Source: GWE2-42-39 sp963662895
GTDB taxonomy: Bacteria; Bacteroidota; Bacteroidia; Bacteroidales; Prolixibacteraceae
Assembly (NCBI GenBank): GCA_963662895.1
Contig: OY759982.1
Span: 62,001 to 126,000 of the forward strand
Reading direction: 5' to 3'
DNA: 64,000 nucleotides
The notes under the pieces are model-generated. The model was given only the letters and a program-made list of their open reading frames with translations, did no database searches and was not told where the DNA came from. Made by a program: the position numbers and the translations under genes. This document shows positions 17,402 through 25,640 of this stretch, one piece after another. Within the stretch, counting starts at the first letter, position 1, and each line of letters starts with the position of its first letter.

Positions 17402-17490
17402 CCCTGGGCATATCTCGCACCATACCGGCAAAACGCATCCTTCCTTTTTTACATACCGGGCAATGACGGTTACGGCAATTGTTGTATGAT
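17393..17490 (-). pseudogene. IS91-family transposase remnant (zinc-finger parts)
   Basis: On the minus strand the frame reads NCRNRHCPVCKKGRMRFAG to MPRAPG and stops (TGA TAA) within the conserved ATCATCCGGG block. RNRHCPxC is the N-terminal zinc motif of IS91 transposases, here fused to what looks like the C-terminal CPVCKKGRM end; the catalytic middle is deleted. The stop codon is part of every array unit, so their 245-bp block is the DNA downstream of such a transposase gene. Confidence 0.6.
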
Positions 17491-17950
17491 TTTCCCTTCC
17501 TGTATATTGACCTGCATCCGCTTACTGTCAATGTCCGTAAGTTTGAGGTTGACACTTTCCGATACCCAGGCCCCGGTGGAATAGATAAGCATGAGGATGG
17601 TCCGGTGCTTGAAATTGTCAATAGCCGCCAGGACATCTTTTACTTCGTCTTTCGAAAGGACCAGCGGAAGGGTTTTGGCTACCTTGGGGGTAGGAAGGTA
17701 TTCTTTCGCCCAATCTTTGTGATAAATGTTGGTAAAAAGGAAACGCAGTGCGTAATACCCCATTTTGACACTGCCCGGTTTGTGGTTCCCGTCGGTGAGC
17801 ATCGTCTGAAAATAAGCCCGGAGCTCTTCCACCCCGGTTTGTGCCGGATCTTTTTTGCAAAAGTTGCTGAAATCAACGATGTGCCACCAGTAACTCTTTC
17901 TTGTCTTTAAACTTAAATTGCGTAATACCGCTTCCTGTTCAAATCTTTTT
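17470..17950 (-). pseudogene. Tyrosine recombinase, N-terminal fragment 1
   Basis: Encodes LRNLSLKTRKSYWWHIVDF, HKPGSVKMGYYALRFLFTN, LPLVLSKDEVKDVLAAID and LMLIYSTGAWVSESVNLKL. This is the SAM-like core-binding domain plus the start of the catalytic domain of an Xer/integron-type recombinase. Where the first catalytic arginine should be (TGLRVSE), it has TGAWVSE, and the frame derails after IQEGK, so the RHRH...Y part is absent. The N-terminus is also off-frame at a run of seven A. A second copy lies at 27343. It could derive from an IS91-associated recombinase or from the array's own integrase. Confidence 0.7.
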
Positions 17951-18045
17951 TTAAATTTGTCATAATAAGATAATTAAATGATTAAATGCCTCAAAAGATA
18001 CTGGTTTTCGGTGGCCTCAAAAACCACCGAACGCCAGTGAGGTTT

Positions 18046-18177
18046 AGTTCAACACTGTATATACAAAATGGGCGAGATAGTAGAAAATTTAAGGACGGTA
18101 GTCCGCTTAAAATTGTCTCGGTTTGATAAGTCTGAAGCCCGCAATCGCCCACATTTGCATATACTTGTCCGTTGGGG
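18046..18177 (+). other. attC-like recombination site 1
   Basis: R''-like AGTTCAAC at 18046-18053. The arm GTATATACAAAATGGGCGA (18057-18075) is complementary with a few unpaired bases to TCGCCCACATTTGCATATAC (18145-18164). R'-like GTTGGGG begins at 18171. The loop of about 70 nt has no gene. GTTGGGGCA at the start of the next cassette is the exact reverse complement of TGCCCCAAC at its end (21386-21394), as expected of an integron cassette. Confidence 0.65.
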
Positions 18178-18199
18178 CACATGCTGACGAACAGACTAC

Positions 18200-20503
18200 A
18201 TGGCAAAATATAAACTAAATTATTATATCATGAAACTAAATCTAACCGCTGACTTCATCGACAATGAACCAATAATGGATTCTGTCTATGGTGTAATTAA
18301 AATTAGCCAGTTTGAGAAATCAATTATTTCTACAAAAGAAATGCAAAGGCTAAGAGGAATTAAACAATTAGGATTCGTCAATTTTGTCTATCCTGATGCA
18401 GAGCATAGTCGTTTTGCTCACTCAATTGGAGTTTGCCACCAAGCAAAAACAATGATTAACCATGTTGAAAATAACTTAAAAAACAGCAAAAGATATCAAG
18501 ATTGGAGAAACAAACATTGTAAAGTCCTCTCTGACAAAACATTTGGAATTACAAACATTGAGAAAATTATTATATCTGTAGCTGCACTTTTACACGATTT
18601 GCCTCATTCTCCGTTTTCCCACGAAATTGAAACGCCAGACAACAATGAAAACGGAATACCTGTACATGATGACTTTAAAAATAATCCTGCATTTTTTTCA
18701 TATTTATTTGACACATCGAAGTCTGATTTAGCCAAAATCATTGATTTGTATAACGAAAGCTTTTGGGAACTTGTCAAAAAAGACGAAAAATGGGGTAAAG
18801 AATTCAACAATAATAAAGAAATTGATGAAAATGGCTATGTAAAAATATTAGATGATGGGAGTATTTTAAGTGGCTCCCTAGAAAAATGCGCATATGAAAA
18901 ATTGCCTTTGATTGGAGTAATGATATTCGAGCTTCTTTTGTTTGATAAAGTTGATAAGTGGCTCGTTATAAAAGAATCAGGAGAAAACACTCCAAACAGA
19001 AATGGGATTGACATCGTTATTGACCATAGTAAAAATAAATTAAATTGGAAGCCAATCGAGAACTGGTTTCGACCATATAGGAAAGACATCGTCGCCAATA
19101 CAATTTGTGCCGATTTACTTGATTACTTAATTAGGGATGGAAGGAACACTGGATTATTCCCATCGTTGGACTTAAAATTTTTTGATAGAATGACGATAGC
19201 GAAAGCAATACCTGATAAAACCAATACACTTATTCCATTATCTGAAATCCCAGATTTCTGCGAACATATTGTTTTTGATATTTATGACCATAAAAGAGGA
19301 ATAATTAGACAATCAATCATCACGGAAATAGTAGCATTCTTACAACAAAGATATTTGTTAGCAGAAAGAGTCTATAATCATAGAGTCGTAGAAGGAGCAA
19401 GGTCAATGCTCCAAGAAGCATCATATTTATTGGTTTCTTCTAGAGCAATTGATGCAACAAAGCTTCATGATACAAATAATCAAAAGGGAGCACCGATTAG
19501 CGATGATTCCTTTTTGACATGGGTTCTTAACATTGATGCAAAAAACAATGTAGAAATCCCAAAAGCTCAAAGACTTGTAAAGATGATACAAGAACGCAGG
19601 ATTTTTCGAGAACTTGTTATTATAGATGGAATCTTAGGTTCGCATAAAGGGACATTTAGAGGAAATGATGTTAATTGTAAAACATTAGCTGATGCCTTAT
19701 TAAATCAGAAGAAAAAAGAGATAATAATTAATGCCTTGAATGAAGAGGTTGACAGATACTTTAATAAAAAAGAGAACAAAGGCATAGAACACCCAAGTTC
19801 AAAAAATGAAAAACTTTTTACGATAGGTGTTCGAAAATTTGGGAAAAGATATAAAATCCCAAGAGTTTTAGTTGCTAGACCAATAACTAATACACAAGAA
19901 AATGACATAGAAACATTTCCGCTATTCGAAGGGAAAAAGCTTCCCTCAATAAATGACCGATTGGAATCAATGCAACTCGCATATAATAGTTTATGGAAAG
20001 TGTTTTTATTTATTCATCCATTCTTTCACTATCAAAAGTACATTGACTTGCATCAAAATTTAGCAAAAACCTTTAAGGCAAAACTTTACGAAGCAACAAA
20101 TATTAATTGGGAAAATTCAATTGAAAAATATGGTGATTTATTACCAGAAAGTCCTATTGACATCCCAACTTTTATTTCAATTAACACAATCCCCGAAATT
20201 GATGTTAAGCTTATTAATAAAATAAGAAATGCTTTCAATAAAACGGATTATGCAATACGTGAGAAAATAAAGCTGGATATAAAATATAATAAAGCACTAA
20301 AAGATGCATTAAGTCAAAGTGAATATATAATTCGAAGATTGGCAAGCGAAAATATTAAAGAAAAAGTCATTAATAATTTAGATAATTTTATCCCTGTAAA
20401 TGTTGGCGAAGCAGCTCGTGATGGCATTGAGGAAATTGTTATAAAAGACCTTGTCTCTTATATAGAAAAATTAATCTCAGATGAACAAGAAGTCCTCTTT
20501 TAA
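18200..20503 (+). CDS. HD-domain phosphohydrolase (dGTPase/SAMHD1-like)
   Basis: 767 residues; a second ATG at 18230 would remove 10 residues and is equally plausible. The N-terminal half carries the HD fold: MQRLRGIKQLG...YPDAEHSRFAHSIGVCH (first metal His), LLHDLPHSPFSHE with the HD pair at residues 132-133, and a later conserved NTICADLLDYLIRDGRNTG. This is the plan of dGTP triphosphohydrolases and HD nucleotide hydrolases. The long C-terminal part is helical and unassigned. It overlaps the next gene by 23 bp and the pair fills one cassette, so the two should act together. A defence or toxin role through nucleotide depletion is inference. Confidence 0.82.
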   Translation: MAKYKLNYYIMKLNLTADFIDNEPIMDSVYGVIKISQFEKSIISTKEMQRLRGIKQLGFVNFVYPDAEHSRFAHSIGVCHQAKTMINHVENNLKNSKRYQDWRNKHCKVLSDKTFGITNIEKIIISVAALLHDLPHSPFSHEIETPDNNENGIPVHDDFKNNPAFFSYLFDTSKSDLAKIIDLYNESFWELVKKDEKWGKEFNNNKEIDENGYVKILDDGSILSGSLEKCAYEKLPLIGVMIFELLLFDKVDKWLVIKESGENTPNRNGIDIVIDHSKNKLNWKPIENWFRPYRKDIVANTICADLLDYLIRDGRNTGLFPSLDLKFFDRMTIAKAIPDKTNTLIPLSEIPDFCEHIVFDIYDHKRGIIRQSIITEIVAFLQQRYLLAERVYNHRVVEGARSMLQEASYLLVSSRAIDATKLHDTNNQKGAPISDDSFLTWVLNIDAKNNVEIPKAQRLVKMIQERRIFRELVIIDGILGSHKGTFRGNDVNCKTLADALLNQKKKEIIINALNEEVDRYFNKKENKGIEHPSSKNEKLFTIGVRKFGKRYKIPRVLVARPITNTQENDIETFPLFEGKKLPSINDRLESMQLAYNSLWKVFLFIHPFFHYQKYIDLHQNLAKTFKAKLYEATNINWENSIEKYGDLLPESPIDIPTFISINTIPEIDVKLINKIRNAFNKTDYAIREKIKLDIKYNKALKDALSQSEYIIRRLASENIKEKVINNLDNFIPVNVGEAARDGIEEIVIKDLVSYIEKLISDEQEVLF

Positions 20504-21371
20504 TAAATGGATAATTGATAATTTTGGAGGAGTTTCAAGTAAAGAAGGTATTGCAAGTGTGATAGATGACTTGATAACTAAAACAAAACAAGACGAATTA
20601 CCGATAAAATTATCAGAAATAGCAAAAAAAATAGGAATTAATCCTTATCCAATTTATAGAAACCAAAAATCTTGGGGGCAAATAATTGAAATTAATAATG
20701 AATTTAGGATATCATTAAGGATGAAATCAGGAAAGCCTCCAAGTATTTATTGGTATGGTTATCCCAAACTAAGATATTCATATGCACATGAATTAATTCA
20801 TTGTCTTTTCTATGATTTCTCATCTTCTCCACCCAAAAGAATAGCCCCCGAAGCTAATGGGAATGAAGAAGAACTATTATGTAATCATGGAGCAAGCTTA
20901 CTATTATTTCCGCAGAGACAGGTTGAAAAATTTATACAGAACATACAGAATAGTGACATTATTACAATTGCAAAAGAACTAGCCGCAAAGTCTCATACAA
21001 GCTTTCATGCAAGCTTAATTTATCTGTTAAAAAATGAGTTTCTCAAAGAAAAAAAGAATAAGCTTTATATTTTGTCCTCAATCAATGAAGGGTATAGAGG
21101 ACGAGGACTGAAAAAAGCAAGATGTGTCATTTCTGCCCTTTACGACAACAATAAAAGAATAGAATTTTTACCAGTTTATAAGGGGCTTGAGGTAATAAGT
21201 GACTCTTGGTCTCTTATTAATTTTCATAAAAATTTGTATTCAACAACTGAATTACATGTAAAAAACGAAATAATTGAATTGGACAATAAGAAATATATCA
21301 TTAACGGAAAGCATAGTTTGATTAGTAGTAATTATGTGTGGTCAGATTTGGACATTAAGAAATTTGATTAA
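20481..21371 (+). CDS. ImmA/IrrE-family metallopeptidase
   Basis: 296 residues. The zinc-peptidase motif HELIH is at residues 103-107 in SYAHELIHCLFYDF, followed by EELLCNHGASLLLFPQRQV with the third ligand region. N-terminally, LSEIAKKIGINPYPIYRN resembles the substrate-recognition part of ImmA/IrrE. The family cleaves specific repressors or partner proteins. Its start lies inside the end of the HD gene (23-bp overlap), which suggests translational coupling. No DNA-binding domain is visible in it, so it may act on, or release, the HD protein. That partnership is inferred from the shared cassette. Confidence 0.82.
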   Translation: MNKKSSFNKWIIDNFGGVSSKEGIASVIDDLITKTKQDELPIKLSEIAKKIGINPYPIYRNQKSWGQIIEINNEFRISLRMKSGKPPSIYWYGYPKLRYSYAHELIHCLFYDFSSSPPKRIAPEANGNEEELLCNHGASLLLFPQRQVEKFIQNIQNSDIITIAKELAAKSHTSFHASLIYLLKNEFLKEKKNKLYILSSINEGYRGRGLKKARCVISALYDNNKRIEFLPVYKGLEVISDSWSLINFHKNLYSTTELHVKNEIIELDNKKYIINGKHSLISSNYVWSDLDIKKFD

Positions 21372-21391
21372 AGGAAAAAGCACGATGCCCC

Positions 21392-22251
21392 AACAAATTA
21401 GGAATTAAGGCACAGTTGAGCCATGAAAAAAGGCATTAGGTTTGTATATCTGCTGCCTTTTTTGATATCTCCGGCTTTCGGCCCCCCTGCTCAATTGTGT
21501 TTTAATTCGTGTTGGGCTAAACCGCTGGTACTTAAATGATCAGTCTAAGGGGATTAAATGATTTTTTACTGTCCTTCCTGCATTTTTCCATTCCGGTTTT
21601 GTCCTTCCTTTCCGCGGGGACCAGGAAAAGCGGCAGAGATGCCAGCTTTTTATCATCCGGGCGGGCATAATTTTCCCGTTCGGCAAACGCGGAAAGTTTT
21701 TTGCCGTCAACAGGAAAGTCCATTTTTTCAAAGAACGCTTTTTTACACCGCTATCATCCGGGTGCTCAACCCGGTTATACGGGGGTGGTCAAACTACCAC
21801 AAGTGCATATGTGCAAAACGGACTTTCTCCCGTTTGGGGTCATTCATTTACCGGCAGCTTAAACGATGGGCTAAATACCAGCACGGGAACAAAAACCGTT
21901 GGTGGATTTATTATCGCTACTTTTAAAACAATCACTTTTCCGATCAAAGAATAACGAAGAAAGGGATCGAACACAACCGGTTATACCGTATTGCGTACGT
22001 TCCCTTTCGTTATCATGTTAAAGTGAAAAGTAATGCGAATCCTTATCTGCCTGAATTCGACAAATATTTCTTCAAACGAACAAAATGGAGAGAAGATTTA
22101 GCTAAAGAGTACAAGCAAGTAACTACATTTGTTATGCAAGAAACAATAAATCATGGCCGGGTATCCCTTCGCCGGAAGAGCCTTAAAAGGGCTTGAGCCG
22201 TATGCCGGGAAACTGGCACGTACGGTTCTTAGGGGGCGTAAGCTACCCGGT
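21392..22251 (+). repeat. Cassette-junction repeat unit 3
   Basis: 860 bp. Left arm 21392-21422, terminator loop 21425-21465, and right arm 21489-21517 ending GTTGGGC. The arms are complementary over about 25 bp (left GGAATTAAGGCACAGTTGAG, right CTCAATTGTGTTTTAATTC). The IS91-like block and the maturase fragment follow, with intact domain V at 22196-22228 and domain VI ending CTACCCGGT at 22251. The cassette downstream starts GGCTTA and ends TAAGCC (23050-23055), complementary to each other. Confidence 0.85.
21765..22197 (+). pseudogene. Maturase C-terminal fragment (unit 3), nonsense
   Basis: Same fragment as in unit 1, starting LNPVIRGWSNYHK. A CAA-to-TAA change ends the frame at 21924-21926, after WWIYYRYF; the remainder is still recognisable. 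This decay shows that the peptide is not under selection although domain V is unchanged. Confidence 0.8.
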
Positions 22252-22275
22252 GGCTTAATACTAAATTCAAAAAAT

Positions 22276-23052
22276 ATGAAACAAATTATTGTAACAGTAT
22301 GCATCCTCTTTTTATTGACTAATCATTTAAGTTCTCAGACAAATAACTATGAAATTATCGGAAAATTTGGAGAAATAGGCAAAGCTTGGGCATTTGTGAA
22401 AAAAGACAACAAATATGGTTGCATTGACACGGATGGAGAAATTGTTGTTCCTGTAGAATATGAAACTATCGGAAAATTTGGAGAAATAGGCAAAGCTTGG
22501 GCATTTGTGAAAAAAGACAACAAATATGGCTGTATTGACACGGATGGAGAAATTGTTGTTCCTGTAGAATATGAAACTATCGGAAAATTTGGAGAAATAG
22601 GCAAAGCTTGGGCATTTGTGAAAAAAGACAACAAATATGGTTGCATTGACACGGATGGAGAAATTGTTGTTCCTGTAGAATATGAAACTATCGGAAAATT
22701 TGGAGAAATAGGCAAAGCTTGGGCATTTGTGAAAAAAGACAACAAATATGGCTGTATTGACACGGATGGAGAAATTGTTGTTCCTGTAGAATATGAAACT
22801 ATCGGAAAATTTGGAGAAATAGGCAAAGCTTGGGCATTTGTGAAAAAAGACAACAAATATGGTTGCATCGACACGGATGGAGAAATTGTTGTTCCTGTAG
22901 AATATGAAACTATCGGAAAATTTGGAGAAATAGGCAAAGCTTGGGCATTTGTGAAAAAAGGCAACAAGTATGGCTGCATTGACACAGATGGAGAGATTGT
23001 TGTTCCTATTCAATATGATAACATGAATATGATAAGCACAAAAAAGTACTAA
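22276..23052 (+). CDS. Secreted WG-repeat protein with six near-identical repeats
   Basis: 258 residues from the ATG at 22276 (MKQIIVTVCILFLL), which gives a signal peptide ending about SSQ; the frame upstream is open but runs through the repeat unit. The mature part is six 37-residue units (IGKFGEIGKAWAFVKKDNK, then YGCIDTDGEIVVPVEYE), the WG-repeat plan (F.xx.G.A.V....YG.I...G..V.P..Y). WG repeats form beta-propeller-like or solenoid surfaces for binding. It fills a single cassette. The antisense strand is also open throughout, an effect of the repeats. Confidence 0.85.
   Translation: MKQIIVTVCILFLLTNHLSSQTNNYEIIGKFGEIGKAWAFVKKDNKYGCIDTDGEIVVPVEYETIGKFGEIGKAWAFVKKDNKYGCIDTDGEIVVPVEYETIGKFGEIGKAWAFVKKDNKYGCIDTDGEIVVPVEYETIGKFGEIGKAWAFVKKDNKYGCIDTDGEIVVPVEYETIGKFGEIGKAWAFVKKDNKYGCIDTDGEIVVPVEYETIGKFGEIGKAWAFVKKGNKYGCIDTDGEIVVPIQYDNMNMISTKKY
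22351..23016 (+). repeat. Six tandem 111-bp repeats inside the WG gene
   Basis: Unit starts are at 22351, 22462, 22573, 22684, 22795 and 22906. Units 1, 3 and 5 read GGTTGCAT, units 2 and 4 read GGCTGTAT, and unit 6 reads GGCTGCAT. The alternating silent differences show that a 222-bp dimer was the unit of amplification. Such long near-identical repeats are prone to copy-number change. Confidence 0.92.
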
Positions 23053-23056
23053 GCCT

Positions 23057-23911
23057 AACAAATTAGGGATTAAGGCACAGTTGAGCCAAGAAAAAAGGCA
23101 GTAGGTTTGTATATCTGCTGCCTTTTTTGATATCTCCGGCTTTCGGTCCCCCTGCTCAATTGTGTTTTAATTCGTGTTGGGCTAAACCGCTGTTACTTAA
23201 ATGCTCCATCTAAGGGGATTAAATGATTTTTTACTGTCCTTCCTGTATTTTCCCATGCCGGTTTTGGCCTTCCTTTTCGCGGGGACCAGGAAAAGCGGCA
23301 GTGATGCCAGCTTTTTATCATCCGGGCGGGCATAATTTTCCCGTTCGGCAAGCGCGGAAAGTTTTTTGCCGTCAACAGGAAAGTCCATTTTTTCAAAGAA
23401 CGCTTTTTTACACCGTTATCATCCGGGTGCTCAACCCGGTTATACGGGGGTGGTCAAACGACCACAATATGTGCAAAACGGACTTTCTCCCGTTTGGGGA
23501 CATTCATTTACCGGCAGCTTAAACGATGGGCTAAATACCAGCACGGGAACAAAAACCGTTGGTGGATTTATTATCGCTACTTTCAAAACAATCACTTTAC
23601 CGATCAAAGAATAACCAAGAAAGGGATCGAACACAACCGGTTATACCGTATTGCGTACGTTCCCATTCGTTATCATGTAAAAGTGAAAAGTAAAGCGAAT
23701 CCTTATCTGCCTGAATTCGACAAATATTTCTTCAAACGAACAAAATGGAGAGAAGATTTAGCTAAAGAGTGCAAGCAAGTAACTACATTTGTTATGCAAG
23801 AAACAATAAATCATGGCCGGGTGTCCCTTCGCCGGGATAGCCTTAAAAGGGCTTGAGCCGTATGCCGGGAAACTGGCACGTACGGTTCTTAGGGGGCGTA
23901 AGCTACCCGGT
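23057..23911 (+). repeat. Cassette-junction repeat unit 4
   Basis: 855 bp. attC-like palindrome 23057-23182 with terminator loop (23091-23130), IS91-like block, maturase fragment, domain V 23856-23888, and domain VI ending at 23911. R''-side GCCTAAC (23053-23059) fits the RYYYAAC consensus exactly. The cassette after it starts GCACC (23912-23916) and ends GGTGC (24746-24750). Confidence 0.85.
23430..23858 (+). pseudogene. Maturase C-terminal fragment (unit 4), frameshifted
   Basis: Same fragment as in the other units. A deletion in the ACCACAAGGGCATATG stretch (now ACCACAATATG, about 23460) shifts the frame, so only QLKRWAKYQHGNK onward is in the original frame to the stop at 23856. Confidence 0.78.
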
Positions 23912-23943
23912 GCACCAATGGTAAAACGCTGCACAACAAAACC

Positions 23944-24735
23944 ATGCGAGTAATCACAATACTGATTTTAATATACACACTAAGTTCTTGCTCAATGAAA
24001 CAAGAGAAACAACCGGAGGGATTTTCTGAATCTGGAAATCCGATTTATAAGTACGAGACATTGAAAAGAGACTCGATTGAACCAGTAATTGGAGACGAGA
24101 CTATTATTGAGGATATTGATAAACATTTGTCAAAGTTTTTTGATGATAAAGATGTAACCGTTTTTCATGAGATTGTGTCAGACAAGATTCATGTCGATAT
24201 TTATTTTATAAAAGCAAACAAAGACAGAGATTTCCACATTTTAATGACATCTGGAATGAGTAGTTTGCCTATGAATGTTCCAGACGAGTTTAAAGATTTG
24301 GCCTATGCAGAGATAATTACAATATTACCAAAGCAATGGTCACTAGATCAAAAAGATTTTGAAGATGAGAATGTTTATTGGCCAATTCGACAATTAAAAT
24401 TTTTAGCCAAGTTTCCACACTTGTATGACACATGGTTGGGAGAAGGACATACAATTTCAAATGGGAATCCACCAGAGCCAATGTCGGAGAATACTGCTTT
24501 TGTTGGTGTTATTTTGTTGCCAAGTGTTACATTACCCAAAGACTTTATGGTAATAAAATCTGGAGAAAAGACAATTCATATCTATTCAATGATTCCACTT
24601 TATCAAGAGGAAATGGATTATAAATTAAAGCATGGGACAAGTGGACTATTGAGTAAATTTGACAAATATGACATTAAAGAAGTCATTGATATCAAGAGGA
24701 TAAATAGTTGTAAAAAGAGATTTCTTTTATTCTAA
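23944..24735 (+). CDS. Lipoprotein with a suppressor-of-fused (SUFU) domain
   Basis: 263 residues. The leader MRVITILILIYTLSSC gives a lipobox Cys at 16. The mature part carries the SUFU pattern: FHEIVSDKIHVDIYFI, FHILMTSGMSSLPMNVP, YAEIITILPKQWSL and FVGVILLPSV. Bacterial SUFU-domain proteins are often immunity proteins or encoded near polymorphic toxins; the function of single-gene versions is not established. It fills one cassette. Confidence 0.82.
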   Translation: MRVITILILIYTLSSCSMKQEKQPEGFSESGNPIYKYETLKRDSIEPVIGDETIIEDIDKHLSKFFDDKDVTVFHEIVSDKIHVDIYFIKANKDRDFHILMTSGMSSLPMNVPDEFKDLAYAEIITILPKQWSLDQKDFEDENVYWPIRQLKFLAKFPHLYDTWLGEGHTISNGNPPEPMSENTAFVGVILLPSVTLPKDFMVIKSGEKTIHIYSMIPLYQEEMDYKLKHGTSGLLSKFDKYDIKEVIDIKRINSCKKRFLLF

Positions 24736-25218
24736 AAAAACCACAGGTGCTAACAAATTAGGAATTAAGGCACAGTTGAGCCATGAAAAAAGGCAGTAGG
24801 TTTGTCTATCTGCTGCCTTTTTTGATATCTCCGGCTTTCGGTCCCCCTGCTCAATTGTGTTTTAATTCGTGTTGGGCTAAACCGCTGGTACTTAAATGAT
24901 CAGTCTAAGGGGATTAAATGATTTTTTACTGTCCTTCCTGCATTTTTCCATGCCGGTTTTGTCCTTCCTTTCCGCCGGGACCAGGAAAAGCGGCAGTGAT
25001 GCCAGCTTTTTATCATCCGGGCGGGCATAATTTTCCCGTTCGGCAAACGCGGAAAGTTTTTTGCCGTCAACAGGAAAGTCCATTTATTCGGACGAAGCAA
25101 AGGGCAACCGTAGGGGCAATCCCTCGTGGTTGCCCTAACGGATCATAGAAACGAAGCGGATTAAAAACCGGGATATTGGGAAGCACCCGGCTTGCCAATT
25201 TTGGGCTATGCGCATAAC

Positions 25219-25350
25219 CCGATCAGGATACACGTATAACGCAATCAGGATATACGCATAACTTGATTAAGATACACGCATAACTCAATCAAGATATACG
25301 TATAACACGATTAAGATACACGCATAACTCAATCGTGTTTCCCGTATATC
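25219..25350. repeat. 22-bp tandem repeat array
   Basis: Six units of 22 bp with no spacers, e.g. TCAATCAAGATATACGTATAAC in the middle, starting about 25219, 25241, 25263, 25285, 25307 and 25329. The last is degenerate. Lack of spacers rules out CRISPR. The pattern ATACGYATAAC recurs every two helix turns. Confidence 0.85.
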
Positions 25351-25383
25351 TCTAATCAAATACACGTGTATATCCCCGGCTGG

Positions 25384-25640
25384 TCAGGATTTGCAATCCT
25401 GATCTTAGTAAGAGGGGATTTGTAATCACCTTTATCCCAGTTCCGGTGAAGGTTACCAAAAAGTTGGTAATTTCGCCCCCTTCTTTTGAGCAAACGAAGG
25501 ATAAGCCTTTCGCTTCGAGGAGTAAGTCTTTCGCTCCAAGGGCTGAGTCTTTCGGGTCATGGTCTAAGACTTCCGGGTAGAGGAACAGAACACTCGGGTA
25601 AAGGAACATTTTCGAAATATGGAACCATTCTTTTTTTATT
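25384..25640. repeat. REP-like composite repeat, copy 1
   Basis: Begins with a perfect palindrome (TCAGGATT TGC AATCCTGA, 25384-25402), then the block GGGGATTTGTAATCACC and CCCAGTTCCGGTG (25413-25448), then degenerate 18-20-bp repeats of AAGTCTTTCGCTTCGAGG type, ending CGAAATATGGAACCATTCTTTT. Copies 2 and 3 are at 27018 and 34363. Confidence 0.7.

Noticed and set aside
17470..17950. Functional integron integrase
   Set aside because: Catalytic residues are missing or changed and the frame is broken at both ends; the other copy is shorter still.
22327..23061. Long minus-strand ORFs (244 and 212 codons)
   Set aside because: They mirror the 111-bp repeats of the WG gene; the + frame has a signal peptide and a known repeat family.
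25219..25350. Possible CRISPR array
   Set aside because: 22-bp units abut directly; no spacers and no cas genes.
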